DNA from: Deltaproteobacteria bacterium
GTDB taxonomy: Bacteria; Desulfobacterota; Desulfuromonadia; Geobacterales; Pseudopelobacteraceae
Length of the DNA stretch: 19,482 nucleotides
NCBI GenBank assembly: GCA_016219145.1
Contig: JACRCG010000111.1
Coordinates: 1-19,482 of the forward strand
Direction of reading: 5' to 3'
Part shown: one piece after another, positions 1 to 6,920 of the stretch
Numbering within the stretch: the stretch's first letter is position 1
How the letters are laid out: each line of letters opens with the position of its first letter
Program-made: the position numbers and the translations under genes
Notes under the pieces: model-generated
Databases searched by the model: none
The model's input: only the letters and a program-made list of their open reading frames with translations
Told to the model about the DNA's origin: nothing

Positions 1-4
1 GCGC

Positions 5-1990
5 TCATGTCAGCCACATCCAGGCCACATAGCCCAGCAACAGCGCGGCTCCGGCAGACATGGCAATCAGCGCTGTCGCCACCCGACCGGTGCTCCACCC
101 GGCAGGCAACTCCCCGATCCGCAAGGTAAAACGAGCCAGGCAGTCCAGCGTGCCGTCAATTCCGGCCTCGTCGATCCCTTTCCAGAAAAACCGCGCCAGC
201 CGGTCAAAGGGGCGGATAAAGAGCAGACGATAGAGATCATCAAGATACCAACCGGACAGGAAAAAATCCGAGCGCGGTGATCCGGCCTCTTCCGAAGCGA
301 GCGAGGTGAGCCGCCTCGCACCTGTGTATCTTCTCCATGCCAGACCAAGACCGAGCAGGCTGGCTGCGGAGGCAATGATCTGGAGCGATATCTCGGTTGA
401 CGATGAGAAGTGTCCGTTTGCCGCGAAACCTGGAACCGCTTTTAGGAAGCCGGACAACAGGCCGTGGCTGCCAAAGTATTCCGGCAGGTTGAGCAGGCCG
501 CCCAACAGGCCGAGCAGCGCCAGAGGGATCAGGGTGAGGGTCATGACTTTTGGCAGATCGTTACTTCTTCCCTCCCCTTCAAGGGGAGGGCCAGGGTGGG
601 GATGGGGTTGAATGAGTGTGGCCGAAGTATTTTCCCCACCCTCACCCCAGCCCTCTCCCTGAGGGAGAGGGGGAATAAATTTCCCCCCATGAAACACCAC
701 AAACAGCATCCGGAAGGTGTAAAAGGCGGTCATCAGCGCCGTAACCAGTCCCAGAGCGAACAGGGCGCCGTAGAGCGGTCCGCCTTTTTCGAAAACAGCG
801 CCTAAAATGGCATCCTTGCTGAAAAATCCTCCGCTTCCAGGAAACCCGGCCAGACAGAGCGAACCGACCAGGAACGGCCAGTAGATCTTCGGCAGTTTCG
901 ATTTCAGGCCACCCATCCGGAAAATATCCTGCTGGTGGTGCAGCGCTGTGATCACACAACCTGCGGCGAGGAACAGCAGCGCCTTGAAAAATGCGTGAGT
1001 CAGCAGGTGGAAAGAGGAAGCGGTCAAGGCTCCGGCCCCGACCCCCAGCACCATGTAACCGATTTGGCTGATGGTAGAATATGCCAGGATACGCTTCAGG
1101 TCGCGCTGGACGCAGGCACAGGTGGCGGCGTAGAAGGCGGTGGCCGCGCCGGTGACGGCAATGGCGGCCAGAGTCACCGGTGATGAGCCAATCAAGGGGA
1201 ACATCCGCGCCAGCAGGTAGACCCCGGCTGTCACCATCGTTGCGGCATGGATCTGGGCCGAGACCGGTGTCGGGCCGGCCATGGCATCCGGCAGCCAGAC
1301 CGAAAGCGGCAGCTGGGCCGATTTGCCTGCCGCACCGATCAGGAGCAGAATACCCAGAGCCGTGATGACGCCACTCGGCATCAGAAAGCCCATGCCGTTC
1401 AGCTCACTGATCGATTCGGTGCCAAAAAGCTGGAACATCCAGATCATGGCAATACCGAAGGCGGTGTCACCTATCCGGGTAACAATAAAGGCTTTTCGTC
1501 CGGCGGTAGCGTTTTTCTCATCAGTGTACCAGAAGCCGATCAGGGCGTAGGAGCAGAAACCGACCCCTTCCCACCCCAGGTACAGCAGCGGCAGGTTCTC
1601 AGCCAGGATCAGCACCAGCATGGCGAATACGAAGATGTTGAGAAGGGCGAAATAGCGGGCGAACGATTCTTCCTTCTGCATGTAGCCGACTGAGTAGAGG
1701 TGAATCAGTCCGCAAACGAAGGTTATCATCAGAGTCAGCGACAGGGATAGCTGGTCAAGATAGAGAGCGATAGGTGCCTTGAAATCGAAGTCTGACAACC
1801 AGGAGGCGTACTCGATTTTGACCGGTCCGCTGAACTGGAGGAAAGCCAGAACAGAGCAGACAAATGCGCCCCAGATCACGCCGCAGGCAATGCTTTCGCC
1901 CAGCCTGCGCGGCAGATGGCGGCCGAACAGGGCGTTGAAGATGCCGCCTGAGAGTGGCAAGATGAGTATGAGGGCGAGGTACAGTTTCAT
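5..1990 (-). CDS. nuoL: NADH-quinone oxidoreductase subunit L (NuoL), with repeat-derived in-frame insert
   Basis: Antiporter-like proton-pumping subunit at the distal end of the complex I membrane arm. The 661 aa product is highly hydrophobic along its length. It shows the Mrp/NuoL core: YLGWEGVGFCSYALIGFWY near residue 137-155, then PDAMAGPTPVSAQIHAATMV and HAFFKALLFLAAG, which include conserved ionisable residues of the channel. The ATG start at 1990 lies one base after the nuoK stop and is preceded by AAGGGG. The stop is inside the window, so the gene is complete; nuoM would be expected beyond position 1. E. coli NuoL is about 613 aa. Part of the extra length is a Pro/Gly/Glu-rich stretch at about residues 439-475 (PPLPQGEGWGEGG ... 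HPHPGPPLEGEG), encoded by a palindromic repeat at 568-675. The insert follows the FRMLFVVFHG segment, in what should be a hydrophilic loop. Family assignment is very secure; whether the insert affects function is unknown. Confidence 0.97.
   Translation of the reverse strand: MKLYLALILILPLSGGIFNALFGRHLPRRLGESIACGVIWGAFVCSVLAFLQFSGPVKIEYASWLSDFDFKAPIALYLDQLSLSLTLMITFVCGLIHLYSVGYMQKEESFARYFALLNIFVFAMLVLILAENLPLLYLGWEGVGFCSYALIGFWYTDEKNATAGRKAFIVTRIGDTAFGIAMIWMFQLFGTESISELNGMGFLMPSGVITALGILLLIGAAGKSAQLPLSVWLPDAMAGPTPVSAQIHAATMVTAGVYLLARMFPLIGSSPVTLAAIAVTGAATAFYAATCACVQRDLKRILAYSTISQIGYMVLGVGAGALTASSFHLLTHAFFKALLFLAAGCVITALHHQQDIFRMGGLKSKLPKIYWPFLVGSLCLAGFPGSGGFFSKDAILGAVFEKGGPLYGALFALGLVTALMTAFYTFRMLFVVFHGGKFIPPLPQGEGWGEGGENTSATLIQPHPHPGPPLEGEGRSNDLPKVMTLTLIPLALLGLLGGLLNLPEYFGSHGLLSGFLKAVPGFAANGHFSSSTEISLQIIASAASLLGLGLAWRRYTGARRLTSLASEEAGSPRSDFFLSGWYLDDLYRLLFIRPFDRLARFFWKGIDEAGIDGTLDCLARFTLRIGELPAGWSTGRVATALIAMSAGAALLLGYVAWMWLT
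568..675. repeat. Palindromic GC-rich repeat inserted in frame in nuoL
   Basis: Two hairpins in inverted orientation bracket a less conserved centre. The left one, CCCTCCCCTT-C-AAGGGGAGGG (570-590), is a perfect 10-bp stem. The right one, CCCTCTCCCT-G-AGGGAGAGGG (651-671), is also perfect. The arms inside them (CCAGGGTGGGGATGGGG and CCCCACCCTCACCCCAG) are inverted copies with a few differences, so the whole unit can fold as a cruciform. I recognise this CCCTCACCCC...CCCTCTCCC type from dispersed intergenic repeats of Proteobacteria. Here it is translated on the minus strand as part of NuoL without stop or frameshift. Confidence 0.85.
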
Positions 1991-1991
1991 C

Positions 1992-2300
1992 TCACCCCTT
2001 CATCTCACTGAACATATCAGTGTCAACCGTCTTGCGCCGCCGGTGCAGATAGACCACCATCGCCAGCGCCAGTGATACTTCGGCCGAGGTCAGCGCCATG
2101 ATAAATACGGCAAAAAGCTGCCCGTCGGCGTTGCCCCAGCGTGCCGAACCGGCCACAAAAACCAGCATGACCGCGTTGAGCATCACCTCGATGCAGACCA
2201 GCATCATGATCAGGTTGGCGCGCCAGGCCAGCAGACCACCCATGCCGATAAAGAACAGCAGGCCGGCAAGGATCAGGATATGTTCGAGTGGGACGATCAA
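1992..2300 (-). CDS. nuoK: NADH-quinone oxidoreductase subunit K (NuoK), TTG start
   Basis: Small membrane subunit of the complex I proton-transfer chain, three transmembrane helices. With the TTG start at 2300 the product is 102 aa (MIVPLEHILILAGLLFFIGM...), the usual NuoK length. The two membrane glutamates of the family are present at E38 (CIEVMLNA) and E74 (SAEVSLALA), matching E36 and E72 of E. coli. The start is set by the Shine-Dalgarno AGGAGGGG at 2316-2309, 8 nt upstream of TTG. A longer reading from GTG at 2324 would translate through that ribosome site and add eight non-family residues, so I reject it. The stop is one base before the nuoL ATG, so the two are probably coupled. The upstream gap holds a palindromic repeat. 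Confidence 0.96.
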   Translation of the reverse strand: MIVPLEHILILAGLLFFIGMGGLLAWRANLIMMLVCIEVMLNAVMLVFVAGSARWGNADGQLFAVFIMALTSAEVSLALAMVVYLHRRRKTVDTDMFSEMKG

Positions 2301-2308
2301 ACTGAAAA

Positions 2309-2316
2309 CCCCTCCT
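2309..2316 (-). promoter_or_regulatory. Ribosome binding site fixing the nuoK TTG start
   Basis: AGGAGGGG read on the minus strand, with 8 nt to TTG at 2300. It lies inside the longer GTG-initiated reading frame and so decides in favour of the TTG start. Confidence 0.8.
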
Positions 2317-2369
2317 GAAATCACGTTACCCTTAAAACAGGGTCGGCAGGTTACAAAACCAAAACCTTA

Positions 2370-2470
2370 ATAGAACGCGGATGACGCGGATTAGACGGAT
2401 ATTCACGGATTATTGAAATCAGAAAGTTATTATTCTGGATTCGCGCAAATCCGCTCAATCCGCGTTCTAT
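2370..2470. repeat. Palindromic intergenic repeat, GAACGCGGAT family, copy A
   Basis: A 101-bp element between nuoJ and nuoK. Its ends are inverted copies: the left end begins ATAGAACGCGGATGACGCGG, and the right end read on the minus strand begins ATAGAACGCGGATTGAGCGG. The centre is AT-rich. A second copy lies at 3727-3828 in the opposite orientation. No coding capacity is apparent, and both occurrences are intergenic, as expected for a REP-like or MITE-like element. Confidence 0.85.
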
Positions 2471-2499
2471 TTTTGTTGTATGTGGTCCGCATTTCAGGG

Positions 2500-2985
2500 T
2501 CATTTCTGTCGCCCCAGATACAGCGCCCCAACTAATGCAAACAGCAGTTGCAGTGAAATCAGCTCGACAGCCAGTCCATGCTCCCGGAACAGACTGACCG
2601 CCAGCTCGCGGATAGTCGGCATGACTGCTGGAGCGCTGCTGACAGCATGACGTGAAACGATCACCAGTGCCAGAGAACCTATACTGATACCGGAAAGCAG
2701 TACAGCCGGCAGCCACTCCTTCCATCCGGGCGACATCCCCTTTTCCGGATGCCCCAGGTCGAGCATCATGATCACAAACAGGAACAGCACCATAATGGCG
2801 CCGGCGTAGAGTATTACCTCAAAAGCCGCCACCAGCGGCGCCATCAGCAGGTAGAAAATGACCGCCATGCTGAACAGTGAAGTCACCAGAAACAGGATGG
2901 CATGCACCGGATGCTTTTCGGTGATGGCCAGGATCGTCCCGATGACGGTTACAGCTGCCAGTATGTAGAAGATAGCTTGTTCCAT
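2500..2985 (-). CDS. nuoJ: NADH-quinone oxidoreductase subunit J (NuoJ)
   Basis: Membrane subunit of complex I, 161 aa with about five transmembrane segments. The family hallmark is the third helix, EVILYAGAIMVLFLFVIMML, near residues 56-75, which contains the pi-bulge glycine/tyrosine region of NuoJ. The N-terminus (MEQAIFYILAAVTVIGTILAI) and the HPVHAILFL segment are typical. The ATG at 2985 is preceded on the minus strand by GATTGTGATTTC, without a recognisable Shine-Dalgarno; an inverted-repeat element starts 17 nt upstream. Downstream, a 199-bp gap before nuoK carries palindromic repeat copy A. Transcription from the nuoH side seems certain from the gene order. Confidence 0.96.
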   Translation of the reverse strand: MEQAIFYILAAVTVIGTILAITEKHPVHAILFLVTSLFSMAVIFYLLMAPLVAAFEVILYAGAIMVLFLFVIMMLDLGHPEKGMSPGWKEWLPAVLLSGISIGSLALVIVSRHAVSSAPAVMPTIRELAVSLFREHGLAVELISLQLLFALVGALYLGRQK

Positions 2986-3001
2986 GAAATCACAATCGAT
3001 A

Positions 3002-3178
3002 TCTCACAGAGCTCACAGAGGCACGGAGAGTATCAATTCCTTTAACCTGACATGTTCTGAAAAGGTTATTTTTGTTTTAATCACGCTTCAAATAAATCTA
3101 GCTGAGTTGCCTAGGCGTATTCGCTGTTTTGTCAATACGTTACCCGTTTTTCTCTGAGCCTCTGTGAACTCTGTGAGA
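3002..3178. repeat. Element bounded by 29-bp inverted repeats (CTCACAGAG family) between nuoJ and nuoI
   Basis: The left arm at 3002-3030 starts TCTCACAGAGCTCACAGAGG. The right arm at 3150-3178, read on the minus strand, starts TCTCACAGAGTTCACAGAGG. The 29-bp arms differ at four positions. They enclose 119 bp of AT-rich sequence with no gene. The element fills almost the whole nuoI-nuoJ gap, ending 8 bp from the nuoI stop. CACAGAG-type repeats of this form occur dispersed in many Proteobacteria (general knowledge, not checked). It could be a small non-autonomous mobile element or two independent repeat units. Confidence 0.75.
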
Positions 3179-3186
3179 ACAGATTA

Positions 3187-3717
3187 TTACGGCATCAACG
3201 TTCTGACATCAACCGGTGGAGTTTCTTCCTGTCCCGCTCCGCGCTGCCGGGCAACACCAATCCCGGCCTGGCGGTAGAAATTGTAGCTGGAATCCTTGCC
3301 GCAGCCGTTTATCAGCAGATCCTCCTTTTCATAAACCAGATCCATGATGTCACGCTTGCAGATCTCGTAGTCGGGAGTCATCTGGATCGCCAGGGTCGGG
3401 CAGGCTTCGGCGCACAGGCCGCAGAAGATACAGCGCGAAAAGTTGATCCGGAACCAGGCCGCATAACGGCGGCCATCGGCCTGCTCAGCTGACTGCATCG
3501 AGATGCAGTCTACCGGGCAGGCTGCCGAACAGAGGTAACAGGCCACGCAGCGCTCACCGCCTTCCGGATCGCGGGTCAGAACGATTCTGGCCCGGTAGCG
3601 CGGGTAGGGCGTCCGCTTCTCCTCCGGATACTGGATCGTGACCGGTTTTCGCAGCATATGAGACAGAGTGACCCGAAAACCACCCAGAATGGCCTGTATG
3701 TCAGAAATTATTCTCAT
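3187..3717 (-). CDS. nuoI: NADH-quinone oxidoreductase subunit I (NuoI), 2x[4Fe-4S]
   Basis: Peripheral-arm subunit next to the membrane that carries clusters N6a and N6b, which pass electrons toward the quinone site. The 176 aa product has two ferredoxin-type motifs: C57-x2-C60-x2-C63-x3-C67 (CVACYLCSAACP) and C96-x2-C99-x2-C102-x3-C106 (CIFCGLCAEACP). VTIQYPEEKR near residue 26 is a typical NuoI N-terminal segment. I place the start at ATG 3717 (MRIISDIQAI) by family resemblance. No Shine-Dalgarno precedes it: the 10 nt upstream are CTGCTTTTTCC-like, and beyond them lies palindromic repeat copy B. A longer reading from GTG 3759 would put the first residues inside the repeat. Translation may be weak, coupled or dependent on the repeat. 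Confidence 0.95.
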   Translation of the reverse strand: MRIISDIQAILGGFRVTLSHMLRKPVTIQYPEEKRTPYPRYRARIVLTRDPEGGERCVACYLCSAACPVDCISMQSAEQADGRRYAAWFRINFSRCIFCGLCAEACPTLAIQMTPDYEICKRDIMDLVYEKEDLLINGCGKDSSYNFYRQAGIGVARQRGAGQEETPPVDVRTLMP

Positions 3718-3726
3718 GGAAAAAGC

Positions 3727-3828
3727 AGAACGCGGAGTCAGCCGGATATACACAAACACACGCGGACACGACTCAAGTATCCTGAAAATCTGCGTGAATC
3801 CGCTCCATCCGCGTCATCCGCGTTCTAT
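3727..3828. repeat. Palindromic intergenic repeat, GAACGCGGAT family, copy B
   Basis: About 102 bp between the ankyrin gene and nuoI. Read on the minus strand it begins TAGAACGCGGATGACGCGGA, identical over its first 20 bases to the plus-strand left end of copy A at 2371, so the copies are inverted relative to each other. The other end (CAGAACGCGGAGTCAGCCGG on the plus strand) is a diverged inverted copy. It ends 10 bp upstream of the chosen nuoI ATG, where the ribosome binding site should be. Confidence 0.83.
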
Positions 3829-3848
3829 TGCCTTTCTTTTTATTATTC

Positions 3849-4271
3849 TCAGGCGTTGCCGTGTTTGGCCCGCTCGGCCTTCTTCAGCAGCGCCGATGCC
3901 AGCGGGTGTTCATTGTTCTCGGCATAGCGACTGGCGGTGTTGCCGGCTGGAGTTTTGAGCGACGGATTGGCGCCCCCCTCCAGAAGGGCCTGTACCGTCT
4001 GGTTGCAGCCGTAGATAGCGGCCAGCATCAGCGGAGTATGTCCTTCGCGGTCTCTGGCATCCGGGTCAGCCCCTTTTTCCAGCAGCATTCTGGCTATCTC
4101 GGTATGCCCGTTGGCGGCGGCGTAGTGCAGGGCTGTCTTGCCCTTGTCGCTGCTGGCGGTGATATCAGCGCCGCGATGCAGCAGATCCTTCACAAAGTCC
4201 TTGACTCCCTCTTTGGATGCCTTGATCAGCGGGGTGTGGCCATGACGGTCCTTGGCGTTCACGCTTTCCAT
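3849..4271 (-). CDS. Ankyrin-repeat protein encoded between nuoH and nuoI
   Basis: Small 140 aa soluble protein made of about four ankyrin repeats. Visible repeat cores are GHTPLIKASKEG, GKTALHYAAANGHTEIARML and GHTPLMLAAIYG, each followed by LLxxGAD/N turns, and a degenerate last repeat (GNTASRYAENNEH). No signal peptide or membrane segment is seen, so it is probably cytoplasmic. The start at 4271 has an excellent Shine-Dalgarno (AAAGGAGGA, then GTCAAAC before ATG); an upstream extension would read through it and gives no family-like sequence. It lies 50 bp after the nuoH stop in the same direction, so it should be co-transcribed with the complex I genes. Ankyrin repeats mediate protein-protein contacts; the partner is unknown. 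An assembly or regulatory role for complex I is only a guess from position. Confidence 0.9.
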   Translation of the reverse strand: MESVNAKDRHGHTPLIKASKEGVKDFVKDLLHRGADITASSDKGKTALHYAAANGHTEIARMLLEKGADPDARDREGHTPLMLAAIYGCNQTVQALLEGGANPSLKTPAGNTASRYAENNEHPLASALLKKAERAKHGNA

Positions 4272-4321
4272 GTTTGACTCCTCCTTTTGGCGGTTGATTA
4301 TTGGACTACAGAGTCCGTCGG

Positions 4322-5314
4322 TTATCGGTTCAATGCCAGCCACCAGCCGGTGACCAGAATATTTATCAGTGCCAGCGGTGTCAGCAGCTTCCACCCCAGA
4401 TGCATCAGCTGGTCATAGCGCAGACGGGGCAGAGTGCCGCGCATCCAGATAAAGAAAAATGCAAAAGCCAGCGTTTTTACAGAGAACCAGACCACCGGCG
4501 GCAGCAGCGGGCCATGCCAGCCCCCCAGAAAGAAAGTCGCTGCCAGACCGCCCAGAACAATGATGTTGATGTATTCTCCGACGAAGAACAGTCCGAAGCG
4601 CATCCCTGAATATTCGGCATGGAAACCGGCCACCAGCTCCCCCTCGGCTTCGGGAAGGTCAAACGGGATTCGTTTGCATTCTGCGGTGATGCTGACCAGA
4701 AAGATGATGAAAGCCAGCGGCTGGTAGACGACAAAAGGCACGCTGGCCTGCGCTGCAACAATGTCGGTCAGACTGAAAGAACGGGCCAGCATGACCACCG
4801 GCACCAGGGAAAGCCCCATCGAAAGTTCATAGGAGATCATCTGTGCCAGGCCGCGGATACCGCCCAGCAGGGCGTATTTTGAATTGGAGGCCCAACCCCC
4901 CAGAGCCACGCCATAAACGGCAATGGATGAGAGTGCCAGAAAGAACAGCAGCCCCACATTCAGGTCGGTAACAACCAGCGGCAAAGGGCGTCCGAATATC
5001 GTCAGGGTGGCGCCGAAAGGGATTACGGCGAAAATCAGTATGGCAGGGATGGCGGCCATGGCCGGAGCCAGATAGAACAGCCATTTGTCGGCGGAGGCCG
5101 GTACGAAGTCTTCTTTGGTGAGGAGCTTGATCAGATCCGCCAGCGGCTGCAGCAGGCCGAAAGGGCCGACCCGGTTCGGACCTTTGCGATCCTGAATCCA
5201 GGCCAGAATTTTCCGTTCGGCAAAAACCAGGTAGGCGGCCAGAGTGAGTATTACGAAAAAAACCACCCCCAGTTTGGCCGAAAAAAGCGCTATGTCCAGA
5301 GAGGATGCCGTCAT
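4322..5314 (-). CDS. nuoH: NADH-quinone oxidoreductase subunit H (NuoH)
   Basis: Membrane subunit that links the quinone pocket to the proton channels of complex I. The 330 aa product matches the usual length and has about eight transmembrane helices. Family signatures are FAERKILAWIQDRKGPNRVG (residues 31-50), the LLTKEDFVPASADK loop, and RIPFDLPEAEGELVAGFHAE, whose acidic residues belong to the quinone-proximal E-channel loop. It is the first gene of the cluster here: upstream is a 179-bp divergent region and then engB on the other strand, so nuoA-G are not directly in front. The start ATG 5314 has only a weak GGG upstream (ACGGGTTTAC). The ankyrin gene follows after 50 bp. Confidence 0.97.
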   Translation of the reverse strand: MTASSLDIALFSAKLGVVFFVILTLAAYLVFAERKILAWIQDRKGPNRVGPFGLLQPLADLIKLLTKEDFVPASADKWLFYLAPAMAAIPAILIFAVIPFGATLTIFGRPLPLVVTDLNVGLLFFLALSSIAVYGVALGGWASNSKYALLGGIRGLAQMISYELSMGLSLVPVVMLARSFSLTDIVAAQASVPFVVYQPLAFIIFLVSITAECKRIPFDLPEAEGELVAGFHAEYSGMRFGLFFVGEYINIIVLGGLAATFFLGGWHGPLLPPVVWFSVKTLAFAFFFIWMRGTLPRLRYDQLMHLGWKLLTPLALINILVTGWWLALNR

Positions 5315-5364
5315 GTAAACCCGTATGAAACAGGTAAGAGGAACACACAGATAACAGCCGCTTT

Positions 5365-5373
5365 TTTATACCA
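5365..5373 (-). promoter_or_regulatory. Candidate extended -10 promoter for the nuoH operon
   Basis: TGGTATAAA on the minus strand fits an extended -10 (TGn followed by 5 of 6 matches to TATAAT). It would give a leader of about 45 nt before the nuoH ATG. I see no good -35 at 16-18 nt, so support is modest. Confidence 0.4.
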
Positions 5374-5441
5374 TACAATAGTGCCAAACGCCACAGGCTA
5401 ATTGCAAAATTTTTCGGTAATGATCGAATATAATTAAACGC

Positions 5442-5471
5442 TTGAATCACAGGGCACGGGAACACTATAAT
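5442..5471 (+). promoter_or_regulatory. Sigma70-type promoter of the engB-folE2-mqnB operon
   Basis: TTGAAT at 5442-5447 and a perfect TATAAT at 5466-5471, separated by 18 nt. Transcription would begin near 5478, just before the AAGGAG ribosome site at 5481-5486, leaving a leader of about 16 nt. An ATG at 5470 overlaps the -10 box and therefore cannot be the engB start. Confidence 0.75.
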
Positions 5472-5493
5472 GCGCGACCCAAGGAGAGTTTAC

Positions 5494-6084
5494 ATGAATG
5501 TGAATCAGGCTGATTTTATAAAGAGCGCGGCAAAACCGAAAGATTATCCGCCACCCGGCTTGCCGGAGGTGGCCTTCGTCGGACGCTCCAATGTCGGCAA
5601 ATCCTCGCTGATCAACGTGCTGGCCGGGCGCAAGGGGCTGGTTCGCACCAGTTCAACCCCCGGCCGGACCCAGCTGATAAATTTTTTTGACATCAACGGC
5701 ATCCTGACGCTGGTCGATCTGCCCGGCTACGGCTACGCCAAAGCGCCTCCCGAGCTTCGCAAGCAGTGGGGGCCGATGATCGAGGCCTATCTGGCCTCGC
5801 GAGAAAGCCTGAAAGCGGTGGTGCTGATTCTGGACATCCGTCGCGAACCATCCGAGGGCGACCTGCAAATGCTGCGCTGGCTGGAGATATACAATATTCC
5901 GCCGATCATCGTTTTGACCAAATGTGACAAGCTCTCGAAAAATGAGTTTGCCAAACAGCGCTCGATTATTGCTGCCGCCATCAAGCGCGACAAGGGGATG
6001 CTGCTCCCGTTTTCGGCTCTCTCCAGAGAGGGGCGCGACGGCATCTGGAGCACAATCGGCAGCGTGCTGGAAATTAACCTGTAA
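5494..6084 (+). CDS. engB: Ribosome biogenesis GTPase EngB/YsxC
   Basis: TrmE-Era-EngA-EngB class GTPase that helps assemble the large ribosomal subunit. The product is 196 aa from ATG 5494, which has a strong AAGGAG 7 nt upstream. All G motifs are visible: G1 GRSNVGKS (30-37), G2 region TPGRT (55-59), G3 DLPGYG (75-80), G4 TKCD (142-145) and G5 FSAL (173-176). The length and the short N-terminus before G1 are typical of EngB. It is the first gene of a four-gene plus-strand operon and is divergent from nuoH across a 179-bp region. An in-frame ATG at 5470 is rejected because it falls within the -10 element. Confidence 0.96.
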   Translation: MNVNQADFIKSAAKPKDYPPPGLPEVAFVGRSNVGKSSLINVLAGRKGLVRTSSTPGRTQLINFFDINGILTLVDLPGYGYAKAPPELRKQWGPMIEAYLASRESLKAVVLILDIRREPSEGDLQMLRWLEIYNIPPIIVLTKCDKLSKNEFAKQRSIIAAAIKRDKGMLLPFSALSREGRDGIWSTIGSVLEINL

Positions 6085-6098
6085 ACGGAAAACACCTT

Positions 6099-6920
6099 AT
6101 GAAAAAAAGAGCCGTTCCTTCCGGATCGACCCCCATGCCTGACATGCAGAAACGCCCCGACACGCGCCGTATACCGATCGCCAAGGTGGGGGTCAAGGAC
6201 ATCACCTATCCGGTGGTGGTGATGGACAAGAACCGCACCCTGCAGCACACCGTGGCGCGGGTCAACATGTACGTCGATCTCCCCCATCACTTCAAGGGAA
6301 CCAACATGAGCCGTTTTGTGGAGATTCTCAACAAGTACCGCGAACAGATCGCTCTTGACAAGCTGGAGACCATTCTGGAGGAGATGAAGTCGAAACTGGG
6401 CTCTGCCAGCGCTCACCTGGAAATCCAGTTTCCTTATTTTATCGATAAAGCTGCGCCGGTCTCGGGCGCCAAAAGCCTGATGGAGTACACCTGCGAGTTC
6501 AGCGCCTCCATGACCGACACTCTCGATTTCGTACTCGGCATCAAGGTGCCGCTCACCTCGCTCTGCCCTTGCAGCAAGGAGCTCTCTCGCTTTGGAGCCC
6601 ATAACCAGCGCAGCGTCATGACCGTGCGGGTACGCTATCGAGATTTCATCTGGATCGAGGATCTGGTCGAACTGATTGAACAGTGCGGCTCCAGCCCGCT
6701 CTACTCTCTGCTCAAGCGCGAGGACGAGAAGTTCGTCACCGAGCAGGCCTATGAAAATCCGAAATTTGTGGAGGATATGGTGCGCGAGGCATATTCACGT
6801 CTTGCCGCAGTTGAAAACATCACCTGGTTTTCGGTTGAGACCGAAAACTTCGAATCGATTCACAACCATTCGGCCTACGCGGCGGTGGAGTTGGACCGGC
6901 GATGTCAAGAAATGCCCTGA
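6099..6920 (+). CDS. folE2: GTP cyclohydrolase FolE2 (type IB)
   Basis: Converts GTP to 7,8-dihydroneopterin triphosphate, the first step to tetrahydrofolate and, via the same product, to queuosine-type deazapurines. FolE2 replaces the zinc-only FolE in many bacteria. The 273 aa product carries the FolE2 signature LCPCSKELSRFGAHNQRS (near residues 155-172) with the catalytic cysteine region, plus VARVNMYVDLPHHFKGTNMSR and the ENFESIHNHSAYA segment near the C-terminus. The start at 6099 has only weak GGAA upstream; ATG 6135 (MPDMQKRPDTRRI) is an equally good or better family-like start. Its 3' end overlaps the next gene by 19 bp, indicating tight coupling. Confidence 0.95.
   Translation: MKKRAVPSGSTPMPDMQKRPDTRRIPIAKVGVKDITYPVVVMDKNRTLQHTVARVNMYVDLPHHFKGTNMSRFVEILNKYREQIALDKLETILEEMKSKLGSASAHLEIQFPYFIDKAAPVSGAKSLMEYTCEFSASMTDTLDFVLGIKVPLTSLCPCSKELSRFGAHNQRSVMTVRVRYRDFIWIEDLVELIEQCGSSPLYSLLKREDEKFVTEQAYENPKFVEDMVREAYSRLAAVENITWFSVETENFESIHNHSAYAAVELDRRCQEMP

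Noticed and set aside
5374..5400. Sigma54 site (TGGCAC-N-TATGG) upstream of nuoH
   Set aside because: The GC of the -12 element is missing at the required distance from the GG of the -24 element.
5470..5493. Upstream ATG at 5470 as the start of engB
   Set aside because: It overlaps the TATAAT -10 box and has no ribosome site, while ATG 5494 has AAGGAG at ideal spacing.
5787..6602. A 271-codon open frame on the minus strand across engB and folE2
   Set aside because: No recognisable motif, and it is antisense to two clear family members.
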